From: Hydra vulgaris
Taxonomy: Eukaryota; Cnidaria; Hydrozoa; Anthoathecata; Hydridae
DNA length: 64,000 nucleotides
Reading direction: 5' to 3'
Assembly (NCBI RefSeq): GCF_038396675.1
Contig: NC_088926.1
Span: forward strand, 14,817,501-14,881,500
Within the stretch, counting starts at the first letter, position 1, and the number at the start of each line of letters is the position of its first letter. Both the position numbers and the translations under genes were made by a program. A model generated the notes under the pieces. It saw nothing but the letters and a program-made list of their open reading frames with translations. It was not told the origin of the DNA and ran no database searches. Below, piece by piece: positions 21,343 to 35,589 of the stretch.

Positions 21343-22554
21343 ATGGTGAAAAAAAAAGATTTATCTCCCCTTAAAAGGGGTCAGATTAAAGTTCTCTTGG
21401 AGAATACAGAGCTTACTCAATGTCAGATAGCTTTAAAATGAAGGGTGACTCAGAACATCGTGTCAAGCATAAAAAAGAACATGCAGCATGGCTCAACTGG
21501 TACTCCAAAACGTAAAGGAAAATGCGGCAGAAAGCGAATATCATCGCGACAAGATGATTGAGCTTTGGCGAGACTCTCTAAATCTAACCGCAAGATGACA
21601 TCACGCAGATTAATGGTTGAAATGAACACTTTAGGTGCTCAGATGAGTAGCAACATAGTGCGAAGAAGATTAATTGAAGCTGGTTTGAGGGCATACCAAC
21701 CAAGAAAGAAACTGAAATTGACCGCTGCAATGATGAAGAAAAGATTATTATGGGCCAAACAATTTGCCACGTGGACAGTGGAGGACTGGAAAATGGTGAG
21801 TTGTCAAAATGTACTTCCATACTGTCCAGCAAAATAATTTTTAAATATGATTAGTGACAAACAAATTAAATGAAATTTAACTTAAATAGAAATTTAAATG
21901 TTAGAATGAGAATAATTGTAACAGTTGTAAGCCTATAATAGTAGTCTGTGTAATTCACTGCATATGTGTGTGTTTAAGGTATGTTTTTTGGATGAATCAA
22001 TACTGGAAATATTAGACAAGGATTGCCACTATGTAAGAAGAAGACCAGGAGAAGAGTTTCTTCCACAGTGTCTGGCGCAGAAGGTCAAACATCTGACTAA
22101 AGCCATGGTTTGGAGCGTGATATCTTTTAAAGGACCTGGACATCTATACATTGTAGATGGCATAATGAATGTGAAACAGTACAAGAAAGTGATCAGAACT
22201 TGTCTGATTCCTCAACTAGAGGACAGGTTTCCTGATGAGAACTGCATTTACATGCAAGATGGGGCACCCTGCCATACAGCAAACATTATCAAAGATTACT
22301 TTTTTGACATCAGTATGGAAGTGTTGCCCTGGCCAGAAAGTAGTCCTGATATGAATCCAACCCAAGAGTAAATGAGGTCACCACCACTAACAAACGTGAC
22401 CTAATCGAACACATTAATCATGTATGGTATCACAATCCAGATATCACACAGTTAATTTCCAAATACTATGCAAGTATGTCGAATAGAATTGCAACACTTA
22501 TAAAAGCCAAGGGTGGTGCAACCAAACACTGGAAACATATGCACAATGAGTAAA
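21343..22554 (+). pseudogene. Tc1 transposase with a phase-0 intron
   Basis: ATG 21343 begins MVKKKDLSPLKRGQIK and HTH region 1. TGA codons fall after QCQIALK and after SRQDD. HTH region 2 runs to WTVEDWKM at 21795. There a GTGAGT...TTTAAG segment (21796-21978, 183 nt) interrupts the frame exactly between codons, and the next codons read VCFLDES, the first catalytic Asp. The second Asp is in YMQDGAPCH. The sequence WPESSPDMNP follows, but the block with the expected Glu is missing. The frame then shifts to VTTTNKRDLIEHI and ends in IKAKGGATK. The copy is inactive; spacing before the deletion fits DD34E. Confidence 0.85.
21796..21978 (+). other. Candidate spliceosomal intron in the Tc1 transposase
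   Basis: The donor is ATG|GTGAGT and the acceptor TTTAAG|GTATGT. Removing it joins WTVEDWKM to VCFLDES with no shift, which is the continuous order seen in other Tc1 transposases. The 5' part carries stop codons. A remnant insertion is the alternative. Confidence 0.6.
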
Positions 22555-22678
22555 TTGTATGCAGTACATGTATGTTTGCTAAATTTGGGCTTATATATTG
22601 AATACAAGGAATAAAAACCAGTTTTTAGTGTAAAAAACAAGTTTTTGGTCAATTATCGTAATAATTTGAACAGTACTG

Positions 22679-22690
22679 TATATATATACA

Positions 22691-22780
<90 letters not shown>
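22679..22780. repeat. (AT)n microsatellite
   Basis: An AT run immediately right of the Tc1 element, continuing the array on its left side (about 20933-20978). Confidence 0.95.
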
Positions 22781-22782
<2 letters not shown>

Positions 22783-22799
22783 CTATTAATATAATTTTA

Positions 22800-23940
22800 A
22801 CCAATACAATGAAAAATGTATGTCAAACAAAATCTCAACTTCAAAAAAAATTTTTTTATATATTTCTTTAAAGGTTTGTAAGAAATTAGTACAAAATATA
22901 TTTAACACTAGAGGCCTTTCAATGTTTCATCAGTAGTGTTAGTTTAAGTGCTGTTATGTACAAATTCATTTATTTTTTGTTACAAAAGTATTTTTTAATC
23001 AATTAATGTATTGTTGCTATTAGTTACCATTGTCTAATATTTTTTAAAACAGGAAGTGTTAGTTAAAAGTATCATGCTTTTGTTTATGCAAATGACTTTC
23101 ATAAGATAATAAATTTTTATTACTTTTAAGTTCCAGAAATACAAAAAGCTGGAAAAATGGTTCCATTATTTTTTTATTTATACGTTGGCAATCATATACA
23201 TGATTGTCAAACCTGTCTCTTGAATGGCCAGTTCTGCAACTTGAAATATGACCATTAGTGCGATTTCTCAAATTATTTGTTTTTCCAGTATACATTGATT
23301 GACCATTACAAGACAAACATTTTAGATAATAAATGACATTCTTGCTGCTACAAGTAATGTGACTTTTAATGTTCCAAATAGTACCGTTGGATGTTACGAA
23401 ATTATTTACCTCTTGTAGGTAAAATAAACAAATTTTGCAACGACTATCATTACATTTAAAAATTCCTATCTTTTTGTTATTAGATGTTGTGGAATTAAAT
23501 TTAGCAGAAGTAAGTTGTCTCAGTAAATTTGGTGGTTGTTTGTAAGCTATTACAGGATTTATGTTAGAAAATATTTTTTGTATTCTTTCACTGGTGGATA
23601 AACTGAGTAGAAGTTTGGTTTTAGTTAATATAGGTTGGCAATTCAGGTTGCTGTAAAATGTAGTGACTAAAGGAACGACTTCATTATGTTTCTTTTGTTG
23701 AGCTGTATATATATATGGAGACATATAAAGTAGAATAGTCAAAACATGAATTTTACAAATACGCTCAACAGCTAGATAAGATTTATGATTACCAACAACA
23801 TTAAGACCAGTAACATTTTTAATGTTATTGATCAGATTATCAATAACATTAAAAACAGTAACATTTAATGATCCAGGAATTGAGGGTGCCAATCTACTAT
23901 TGTTTTTGGATGATTGATGGTTCACTAGCTACTATCTGCT
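22800..23940 (-). mobile_element. Penelope-like element, 3' part
   Basis: The coding part (23925-23059) ends in a GIY-YIG nuclease domain. About 250 bp of probable 3' region follows down to the (AT)n at 22780. No reverse transcriptase is found upstream, so the copy is 5'-truncated near 23940. Confidence 0.65.
23059..23925 (-). pseudogene. Penelope-like RT/endonuclease C-terminus with GIY-YIG domain
   Basis: This part of the protein would nick target DNA for retrotransposition. The 288-residue open frame holds a thumb-like segment (VPLVTTFYSNLNCQPIL, then YKQPPNLLRQLTSAKF). A zinc-type stretch with C-x4-C-x2-C spacing (FKCNDSRCKICLF) comes next, followed by VIYYLKCLSCNGQ and MYTGKTNNLRNRTNGH. 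The last fits the GIY-YIG nuclease pattern with its conserved Arg and the following His. The order PP-N-L-x-R, Cys cluster, then GIY-YIG is that of Penelope-like elements. The RT palm motifs are absent, so it is a 5' truncation despite the clean frame. The nuclease has Y-T-G in place of the usual Y-V/I-G. Confidence 0.7.
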
Positions 23941-24593
23941 ATTGACAATTTTTGTGGAGTAACATATATGGTGGTAAATGGATTCCCACAGCATTAATGG
24001 CTAAACAAACAGTAACAGTCTATTATTATATAAAGTGCATATTGAAAGCAGTAGTATAAAATAGACTAGTGATTTCAGGAATACATAGTGATAAATCTGG
24101 CAATTAATGAATCCATGCAAGCAATCATTATTTTCAAAGCCAATCTATGATAAAGTTTATACTTACATATATATCAGAAAAAATATTTTCATAATAACAC
24201 TTCAAGCCCAGTATTATCCTTATATGTGCAATAAATATTGTATTAAATCATGAAAAAAATTTAATTAGATATTAGAGGGCATTAAAGATTAAAGAGTTCA
24301 TCCAGCTCTAATTTAACAATAATTGCATCACCAATAAAATATGTAATAAAATATATAATAGTCTTGAAATAATTCCATATTGAAAAACTTTTTGAATATG
24401 AAATAATTGGAATTATTACATATTCAAAAAGTAAATAAAAAGTTTATAATAAACATTTTAACGAAGATTAAGCAAATAATCCGTCAAGCCAGAGATTTCC
24501 GGCTATTAGTACTTTAAGGATGCGTACTCATGCACCACCATAAAGATAATTGAAATAAAATGAGCATTGTTTGTTGACAAAAAATTTTTTTTT
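23941..24593. other. Non-coding stretch with one hairpin
   Basis: AT-rich, no gene seen. It contains the hairpin at 24388-24431. Confidence 0.6.
24388..24431. repeat. 21-bp hairpin, 2-nt loop
   Basis: Arms 24388-24408 and 24411-24431 pair at 20 of 21 positions around gg. Confidence 0.85.
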
Positions 24594-24596
24594 TGA

Positions 24597-24652
24597 GATT
24601 CAAAATTATTTCATCCAAGTTTGAGATTCATAATTATTTCATCTCAAATTTG
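24597..24652. repeat. 28-bp tandem duplication
   Basis: gagattcaaaattatttcat and gagattcataattatttcat follow one another. The spacing is about 28 bp, with two copies. Confidence 0.75.
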
Positions 24653-24844
24653 GAGTTGGCTAATAAACATTATCATACTGGTATCTGTTCCCATCACAGA
24701 AAAACTCTGGATCTTTGAAAAAGATATAAAAGAACCAGTAGCTCTTCCAGCAGCATATGATTTTTCTACTGTGCAAATTTTCATTATTATAAGCAGTCAA
24801 CTTGAATGCGCAGTTTGTGATGTTGAAAAGGAAACTACCCAGAC

Positions 24845-24897
24845 TTTTTTTCCATTTTTGACTGATCTTCCAAGGATCAGTCAAAAATAGAAAAAAA
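24845..24897. repeat. 23-bp hairpin, 7-nt loop
   Basis: Arms 24845-24867 and 24875-24897 pair with one mismatch around ttccaag. Open frames on both strands here (24621-24917) are mirror products of this symmetry and match no family I know. Confidence 0.85.
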
Positions 24898-26755
24898 AGG
24901 AAGGCCAGTAAGGTCACTAAAACAGTTCTGCCACATCCTCAACCCATATCTGTATGCTAGAGATGACTGTGTACAGTTGGACACATTTAACCACATTCCT
25001 GCAATATATTAGTTTGCAAACATAATCTTGAGACAGCACTGTTCAAACATACTAGTTTGAATAACATAAATTCGTTGCAAAAATAAGTAATAAGTATATA
25101 TGATAAATAAAAGTCATTTTTGGCATTGTAAAGAAAAAATGTCACTATCATAGATCATCCATGTCATATTTGAAAAATCCGGAAAAATTGTTTGAGTAAA
25201 ATATCCAAAATATTTTTTCCCTTATTTTCCTTTTAACTTTGTTTTTAGCTGATTTTTTTCAAATGTTTTTTTCAATTTTTTTTTTATTTCTCAATATATT
25301 ACTAAGTGAAAAAGCTTAAAAAAAAAACTTGAATGAATAGAACTTGAATGTATAAACTTGAATGTATAGAAAATGTTTTAGATATCCGGAAAAAATAAAA
25401 GCTGAAAAAAATATCCGGAATTCAGGAAATATCCAGAAAAAGATAATCCTTGCACTATATGAGTAGTGCTTATATATGTGATAATTGTATGTAAAAAAAC
25501 AATCTTAGACTGCAGTTTAAGGAAATATGAACATTAACTTCATAGGTTGCACACATTTTTTTTTACATGTAATACCTAATGAAACTAATGAAACTAATGA
25601 AACCTAATGAAACCCTAAAATTTAGCAAAATTTTAGGGTTTTTTAACTAATTTTTTTATCAGAAAAAATAATCTCAAAAAGTGCTAAGTGGGCACTAGCA
25701 AACCCATATATTTTTAAACTCCTATAACAAAGAGGAATAAGATGCTTTTTAACTAAATTGAGCCAACTTAGCACTTTTGAAGAAAAAAAAAAGAATGACC
25801 CTTCCCTTTAGTTAAAATTTTTGTAAAATATATTAAAAAATACTTATGCAAATAGTTTTACATTATTTTGTACATATTTTTATAAGGGGAAGATGTGTTC
25901 AGTAAAAGTGTATATCTAGAAATTAAAAAAAGGATTAACACCAATTTTTGACCAACACCTTCAAACCCGCCCCCCCCCCTTTGTTTTTGAACCTTTTTTT
26001 TACCAAATTTAATATAAGTTAGTACAACCATTAACAAAAAAAATATTGCAGCATTGAAATCTGTTTTAAAATGAACAAATTGCAAAAGTTAAAATCAAAA
26101 CTGAGTGCTTTGTGGTGTATATAGTAATATAATATTTTATATTAATATAATAGTAATATAATATAGTAATATAATATTTTTACTTTTCACGTAAACCTTT
26201 TTATATTTTGAATTATATTATTTTAAATTTAAATAATTTTGTTTAAAAAGTTATTAGATAATCAATCAACAAAAATATTTATATCTTTAGTTTTATAATA
26301 ATAAAGTTTAATGAACTTGACTTATTTGAAATTTTTATTGCTGAGGAAAATACACAACCAAAAACTATTTCTACAAATATAACAGGTTGTATACTGATAA
26401 TTGCTAAGGCACTTGGCTCCAATAAATTGACATTTGCACAAAAAACATTAGTTCAGAATAGCTGGCAAGGATCTGCATCTGAAGAAAAATTAACATAAAA
26501 AAATGGGTTATGCTGGCATATAATTCAGGGCTGGTAAGGAAACCAGGTAATAACAAAATATTACGATTGATAAATACTAGACTCTCAATAAATGACTCCT
26601 AAATTGTCAAATAACAGACATTATTAACTGAATGTGGATATCATCTTATCAAGTAATTTTTGACAAGAGATACAAAACCATTCTGCAAATTTTGGTATGA
26701 AAAAGGACGTTCTGATAAATAAACATAAACAAAATGTTGCTAATAACAATAGTAA
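24898..26755. other. Non-coding stretch with short repeats
   Basis: No convincing gene. There are ATCCGGAAAA-type repeats at 25170-25440, four taatgaaac units at 25573-25612 followed by a small palindrome aaccctaaaattt/aaattttagggtt, and a C-run near 25972. A short open stretch at 26310-26498 (ending WQGSASEEKLT) is unassigned. Confidence 0.5.
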
Positions 26756-26822
26756 GTGACCGGGGCCCCGGCCCTGGCTAAAAATGAGACTTTTTGCAAA
26801 CCCTGCCCCAGCCCTGGCAATA
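26756..26822. repeat. GC-rich degenerate repeat (GGCCCCGGCCCTGGC type)
   Basis: accggggccccggccctggc and ccctgccccagccctggc lie about 30 bp apart. The same motif set occurs at 8601-8674 and 28545-28620. Confidence 0.5.
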
Positions 26823-26939
26823 TTATAAGATTTAGCAGGAGTTGATAGCAAGGGCTAAAAAAAAATTTATGATACTTTTTGTATTCTAATTTTATATTTA
26901 CATTTACTATTTATTACATACTGGCATATATTTATATAT

Positions 26940-28545
26940 TTTTAAACTCTAATTTACTTTCAACAAGATTGCAAGCAACCACTATTAAGTTATGACTTAA
27001 TAGTTAACTGAAGACTTTAAAAGTTGCAGGATGTATTAAAAATGAAAACACGAAGATGGGGAAGAGTTAAAAGGCTTTGATGTGCAAGGACAAAAAACTG
27101 AATTAATAAAAGCTTTTGTAGCATGAAGGAACAGATACGAGCTATAGATCTCTCTTCTGTAAATCCACAAGCCACTACAAGCCTTAGGCTTGCATCAGAT
27201 AACCAGCGAAAACCAGCGTTTGTTCTAAGGAATCAAAAAGTGAAGATTTTTTGTTGAGACACGAGTATAAAATTGAGTCCTTAGCTAATAGAGATACTTT
27301 AGATGTAAAATTTTCATGAAGATTTTTATTGTAGATAAGAAACATTACAGGAGCAAAGATAGAACTTTGTGGTACCCTTAAAGTTACTTGAAATAAAGTG
27401 GAGAGTAGGCCTTCAAGAATAACTTTAATTCAGCAGTTAGAAAAAAATAATTTATTATTTTCAAAAACTTTATATAAAAAAACTAATAACAGAGTGAAGG
27501 CTATTCGTAGGATAGTTGGAGAGGTCAAAATATTTTCTATAGTTTTGAAAAATTGGAACCACTTATTTAGCACTTTTTAAAAGTTTAGCAAAAATTGAAG
27601 AGAATTCTGGAGAATACTTTTCTAAGACTATGATGGAAATCTTGTCTGGAACACAAACTATAGAAGTGTTGAGAATTAACCTAACCATTAGAAGCCATAG
27701 TGATTTTAATGTTTAACAGTGGGTTAATCTGTTTAGCTGGCAGGAAGAGTGTTACCATTAGATTCAAGAGTTGAATTAGAGTAAGATTTTTTCTTAAAAA
27801 ACTCTGCCTTATAATGGGGAGAAGTAAAAAGCCAGACCCGTGGATTAGAGATTAAATGTTGAACTTACTTTAGTTAATGACACTGAAGGACTAACGAAGA
27901 CTTATCAAAAACCCCTAGATCCTAACATCTGAGATAAGAAACAAGATTTAGTAAACTTAGAATAACAGAGCTTAACATTAGACATGACCTTTTTACATTG
28001 GCTTCTTGGAATAATAAAAGGACATTTGTTTATAAGAGAGATGTTCTTCCAAAAAAGATGAAAAAAATGGTTACTGTTTAACAAAGCAACTGCTCAAGAT
28101 TGTAAAAAATGCAGAGTAGAATGAGGCTTGATTTAATATTCAAGAGAAAGAATAGAAGCTTCTAAAATGCACTTTATGCATACATATTATGGGTATAAAC
28201 ATATATTTTTGCTATATATTTAGATGCTGGCAAACAATAACATTGTCACTGGCAAACATTTAGATCCTTACATATTTATATAAACTTTAGTATTGATATG
28301 GTGTAGTATTTGCCAAAATAGAAGATGATCAGATGAATGTGTGGTGTGACTCTAACACGACAAGAAAAAGAGGCATAGTCTTAGGCAGATTACAAAAAAG
28401 GGTCTTATCAGACAACATTTGTTAGAGAAGATTAAAGTGATTTATGTATCAGCATGTAGAGAGGTAGAAGCTTCAGGAGAAAATGGTAGCGATAGAAGTA
28501 AGAAAACTTGAAGAGAGTGCCTTATATATTGTATGAACAAACGAC
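26940..28545 (-). mobile_element. Ancient LINE copy, sister of family 1
   Basis: It aligns in patches with 17030-19090 in the same orientation. The 3' end (26955-27000) matches cttccaacaaggctgcaagc. 27350-27390 matches the GVPQG region (gatagaactttgtggtaccc). 27595-27780 matches 18520-18690, and 28010-28150 matches 18930-19060. No long frame survives, and stretches are deleted. The 5' part (28150-28530) is shared with 7735-8200. Confidence 0.65.
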
Positions 28546-28620
28546 CACAAACCTGGCCCCGGCTCCGGTTATATTTTATCAAACCAGGCCCCGGTCAAAT
28601 ATCAACCCCAGTCATTCACT
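28546..28620. repeat. GC-richer degenerate repeat
   Basis: aacctggccccggctccgg and caggccccggtcaaatatca resemble 8601-8674 closely. Both copies directly follow the 5' end of the same old LINE type (8200 and 28545), so the GC-rich part may belong to that element. Confidence 0.5.
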
Positions 28621-31879
<3,259 letters not shown>

Positions 31880-32532
31880 ACAAAGGGCGTTAAATGCCAG
31901 AATCGAATTTGTGAAAATGTTCTAGAACCGAATTGTGTAAAAACTGCTTAGATTCGAAAAAGATTTAACTAATTTCTGGAATCAAATTTATTGAACATAA
32001 AATGAGATTATTGAATATCACTAAAAGTTTAATGTAACTAAAAAAACTTTAAAAAAACCTAATTTTTTTCGCAACCGAATAATTTAGCATCGAATTTGTA
32101 CAATCGATTTTTTTATAATCGAATTTGTAATTTTAAAACTTAATTACTTTTCACAGCCGATTAATTTAGCGTCGAGTTTTTTTACAATCGAAGTTTTTTA
32201 CAACCGTAATTTTAATGCATTTTTGATGCAGTTCAAAGACGGCATAATTTTTCAAACTGGTTTTTGTGTTAAAGGTTAAAGTGTACATGATCCTTCAAAA
32301 AATGGTTTTTATTATTTTCGAAAATAATATATTTTTTTTGTTGCAAAGTGTTATGTAAGCATTGTAAAATCCAACGAATGCATGTGAAAATATGTTTAAA
32401 TTTAAAATAGCAAAATGGAATACAGAAAAATTGAAGGGGACAAACGGAAAAGATTTGTGTATGTTGCAGGGGACTTTGGCTACATCAAAAATAAACAATG
32501 GTTTTGTGTATCTCAAGTGTAAGCACCGTCAT

Positions 32533-33906
32533 CAGTGGCGGATTTACCATATGCGAGGCCATAGGCAAGTTTTCTATTATATTAGTTGAGTTTTAAATTC
32601 TTGTGTTCTATTGTGTTTTGGATATTTATTAGAACGTAACGAAGCAAAAAGCGCACATAGGTTTTAAATGTACATTAAGTATTTTTTTTATTTTGGATGA
32701 AGATGCACTAATAAGACTACTCAAAATGCGATACCATTTATTTTTTTCGCAGATTTTAGGAGGATCGATTACATTGACTTAAAACTTAACCTTTCTGACT
32801 TTTAAAGACGCAAACTCATCAATTAAATCAGAACAGTCCAAGGACCGACTTATTTTATTTTCAATGGAAATTAAAGCTAATGCAGATAAGCGGTCTTGAC
32901 CCATAGTGGAACGTAAATAGTTTTTTATGAGTTTTAATTTGGAAAATGACTTCTCTGCGCTTGCCACTGAAATAGGGGAAGTTAGTAAAATTCGTAGGGC
33001 AATAAATAAATTTGGAAAAATTTCGATTAAAGAATTTGCCGTAATATACTTCAAAATTTCCAGTGCATCTTTCGATTCCGCTGAAGCTTCCATTCTTAAA
33101 AATGTATTTATTTCCGAGTATAACTCTTCATGGTTCACGTCCGATTCTTCTGTACTAGGATTTCTCAGTGATATTTCTAAATTTTTACAATCATTCAACA
33201 ATTCATTTGCATCTAAACTTCGCATTTTTTCGGTACGGGTTAAAAAACCTAATATTTGTTGTATGAATCAAGCATTTTGAATCTTTCATTTAAGCTTACT
33301 AATGCAACATCAATTATTGCATTAAAAAAATCTACTTTATATTTAGACTTTCCATTTAGAGGTGTATCAGTTCCTTCATATTCACGTGTCTTGTGAAATT
33401 TTCATATGTCTTGCTGTATATTCTTCATATGTCTTGTGCAACAGTAAAAATGTAAAGACAATATTATATAAAATAAATAAACAAACAAACAAAAAGTCAT
33501 TCAGTTAGGAGGATGGAAAAACAGAAAAAGCCTTTGAGACGTGCAGGTGTATATGGGCAAAGATATATTTGTCACAGTCATTGTCAATGTATATGAGACT
33601 AGAAACCGCATACTCTTTCATATGGTTGCCAGGCATTATGTATAACGCAAAAAAAATTGCTACATACATAATAATAGATGTATATGTAGGTTGAAAATAA
33701 AGTTCAATATTTTATAAAAATACTGTTTATAAAAATACTGTACGCATACATTATATTGAATTTTAATAAATGAGTTTCGTTGATTATATTTATTGTACTA
33801 AGAAATTTTTTTTATATTACTTGTACTAAGAAAAAAAAATGCGAGGCCACCTGAGCGCGAGGCCACCGGCAAATGCCTGCTTTGCCTGTGCTTAAAACCG
33901 CCGCTT
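32533..33906 (-). mobile_element. hAT transposon with 8-bp target duplication
   Basis: Its left end begins CAGTGGCGGATTTA and its right end is the complement of AAGCGGCGGTTTTA. The direct repeat ACCGTCAT flanks it (32525-32532 and 33907-33914): the 8-bp duplication typical of hAT elements. It is inserted in the MULE transposase gene. Only the C-terminal third of the transposase remains, so it is internally deleted. Confidence 0.9.
32779..33410 (-). pseudogene. hAT transposase C-terminus (dimerisation domain)
   Basis: The minus-strand frame from 33225 to 32779 contains FPNLFIALRILLTSPISVAS followed by AEKSFSKLKLIKNYLRST and LSALALISIENKI. This is the hAT C-terminal dimerisation region (PF05699 type). 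Upstream, 33410-33230 reads EGTDTPLNGKSKYKVDFFNA and SLNERFKMLDSY with a stop and a frameshift before FLTRTEKM-like codons. The N-terminal zinc finger and catalytic core are gone. Sequence style is that of ZMYM/TTF-type hAT proteins. Confidence 0.8.
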
Positions 33907-35589
33907 ACCGTCATTTTTGCGTCAGCTATTTTTAAATGTTAATAATTTCTCTTTTTCAGAAACCACTATCCTGTTTGTTGATGCTACATTTCGTGTGGTT
34001 CCTGCCATCTTCCATGGTGGTCAGCTGTTCAATATTTCACTGGAGTTAGGAACAATGATCGTGCCTGTTCTGCATGTCTTAATGAATGAACGAAAAGAAG
34101 GTCTCTACCTACGTGTTTTAAAAAGCTTCGCGAACTTTCTTCAACTTTAGTGCCACAGGCTGTGATGGCTGACTATGAAACTGCCATCGAAAACTCTGCC
34201 AAAGCTGTTTTTCCAAACATAAGAGTAACCGGTTGCAGATTTCATTATGCCCAGGCAATTCTCAAAAAGATTAAAGCCATTGGTCTGCAGGTGGAATACA
34301 CAAGGAATAATGATCCAATCATCAGAAAATGGTGTCGTAAGTTTATTTCCATGAGCTTGCTACCACCCAATTTAGTAAGGCCTGAAGTTGACAAACTAAA
34401 AGCTGAAGCTAATCATCACAGTGACATTGCTGTTAAAGAAAAAATGAAAAGTTTGTTCAGTATTACGAAAGGTATTGGATGTTCCAAAAATCTCCTGAGA
34501 TGTTTTCTGTTCATGGCGTCATCGTACTAACAACGTGTCTGAATCCTTACACTCTAAGATAAATCGTTCAATGGCAGCACACCCTGGGTTTTGGCGTTTC
34601 TTGGACGAACAAAATGTAAGTCTTTATATAATAGCACTTTAGTGTTTTGATGCAGCAGTTGAGATCCTATCCTTAAAACTATCTTTAAAATATCAATTTT
34701 AAATAGGTCGTCTATCCAATGGAAGTTGAGATGCTCCAGATCCGAAATGGTTCCCAACATAGAAGAGATCTGCGTCAGGATCGTCAAAGGCAGCATGAAC
34801 GCCTTCGTGGGTACGAAGAAAAGCTTGCAAGTGGTGAATGGACTGCAACCAAATTTCTTGAAGCTGCATCATTCCTCTGCAACGATATGAAAATGCCAAG
34901 TGATCAGGAAGTTCAAGAATTCATTGAACAGGTTAGATAATTCGTTACAATTTATAACAATAAACAAAAAGTATTTACTGCATTGTATTCATGTTAGCGG
35001 TTTGTTGTTGTTGTTTTTGACTGGTGGAGAACATCTACTAGTTAGACGTTTTATATTTACACTTTTTTTTTGGAATAAACTGTTGATGAAGAATCTCAAT
35101 CAAATGGACAAGCTGCTGTGGTGGAAAGACCAATTGAAAATGTTTGCAAAGTTTGTCTCGTGAACAATCTTCAAGTTGTTGTTTTTCCTTGCCGCCATCT
35201 TTGCCTATGCCAGCGATGTGCTGAAGCTACTTAAAGTAGTTCTATTAATCACTGTCCAGTATGCAGAGGACCAACATCAGATTTTATAAATGTGTTTATT
35301 TAATGTACTATTTAAAATACTATTGCATACATTAAATTTTTTATTTGTTTAACTGATTCGATTCTAGAAGATTCGGTTCTAGATGGTGGTTCTATATTAT
35401 TTGACTGAAAGAAGTTTTAATAATATAATTTAAAAAAATCGATCCTAAAAAATTTGACTGTAAATGATTCTATCCTAACAAAGTTCAAATTCGATTCTAA
35501 ATAGCTTCGATCAATAAAAAATTTGATCGTCTCATTCTATTCTATTTAAATTCGGTTCTGACATCGGACACGAAAGTTAGTTTTATGCA

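Larger units (their letters stand above)
20982..22678 (+). mobile_element. Complete Tc1-type transposon inside (TA)n
   Basis: The inverted ends share CAGTACTGTTCAAATTATT (20982 rightwards; complement ending at 22678). TA flanks the right side; the left flank is CA, probably a decayed TA. (AT)n lies on both sides, so the element landed in a microsatellite. Length is 1.7 kb. The transposase carries two nonsense codons, a deletion and a spliceosomal-type intron. Confidence 0.9.
32392..35303 (+). pseudogene. MULE transposase with C-terminal RING finger
   Basis: Before the hAT insertion, 32392-32530 shows a short Cys/His/aromatic stretch (FVYVAGDFGYI in one frame, GFVYLKCKHRH in another), like a FLYWCH zinc finger with a frameshift. 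After it, 33960-34150 reads ETTILFVDATFRVVPAIFHG (first catalytic Asp). Following a frameshift, 34150-34530 reads VPQAVMADYETAIENS and GCRFHYAQAI, the MULE domain. Another shift leads to TNNVSESLHSKINRSM. A GTAAGT-AG intron (34616-34706, phase 0) joins FLDEQN to VVYPMEVEM. A further donor follows FIEQ (34932). 35142-35303 encodes VCKVCLVNN, FPCRHLCLCQRC and NHCPVCRGP, a full C3HC4 RING set, with one internal stop. The ubiquitin-ligase-type ending is an unusual addition for a transposase. Confidence 0.7.
31880..35580 (+). mobile_element. MULE-like transposon with GAACCGAAT-rich ends, interrupted by a hAT
   Basis: The ends carry clusters of a short motif in opposite orientation: agaatcgaatttg, tagaaccgaattg and similar (31895-32215), and aattcggttctgac, gattcggttctag, caaattcgattcta (35350-35560). 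These look like long degenerate terminal inverted repeats. Between them lies a broken transposase with FLYWCH-like, MULE and RING parts. A hAT element sits at 32533-33906. No convincing target duplication is seen, so the exact ends are uncertain. Confidence 0.6.

Noticed and set aside
24621-24917. Two opposite open frames of 85-89 residues
   Set aside because: They mirror each other through the 24845-24897 hairpin and match no known family.
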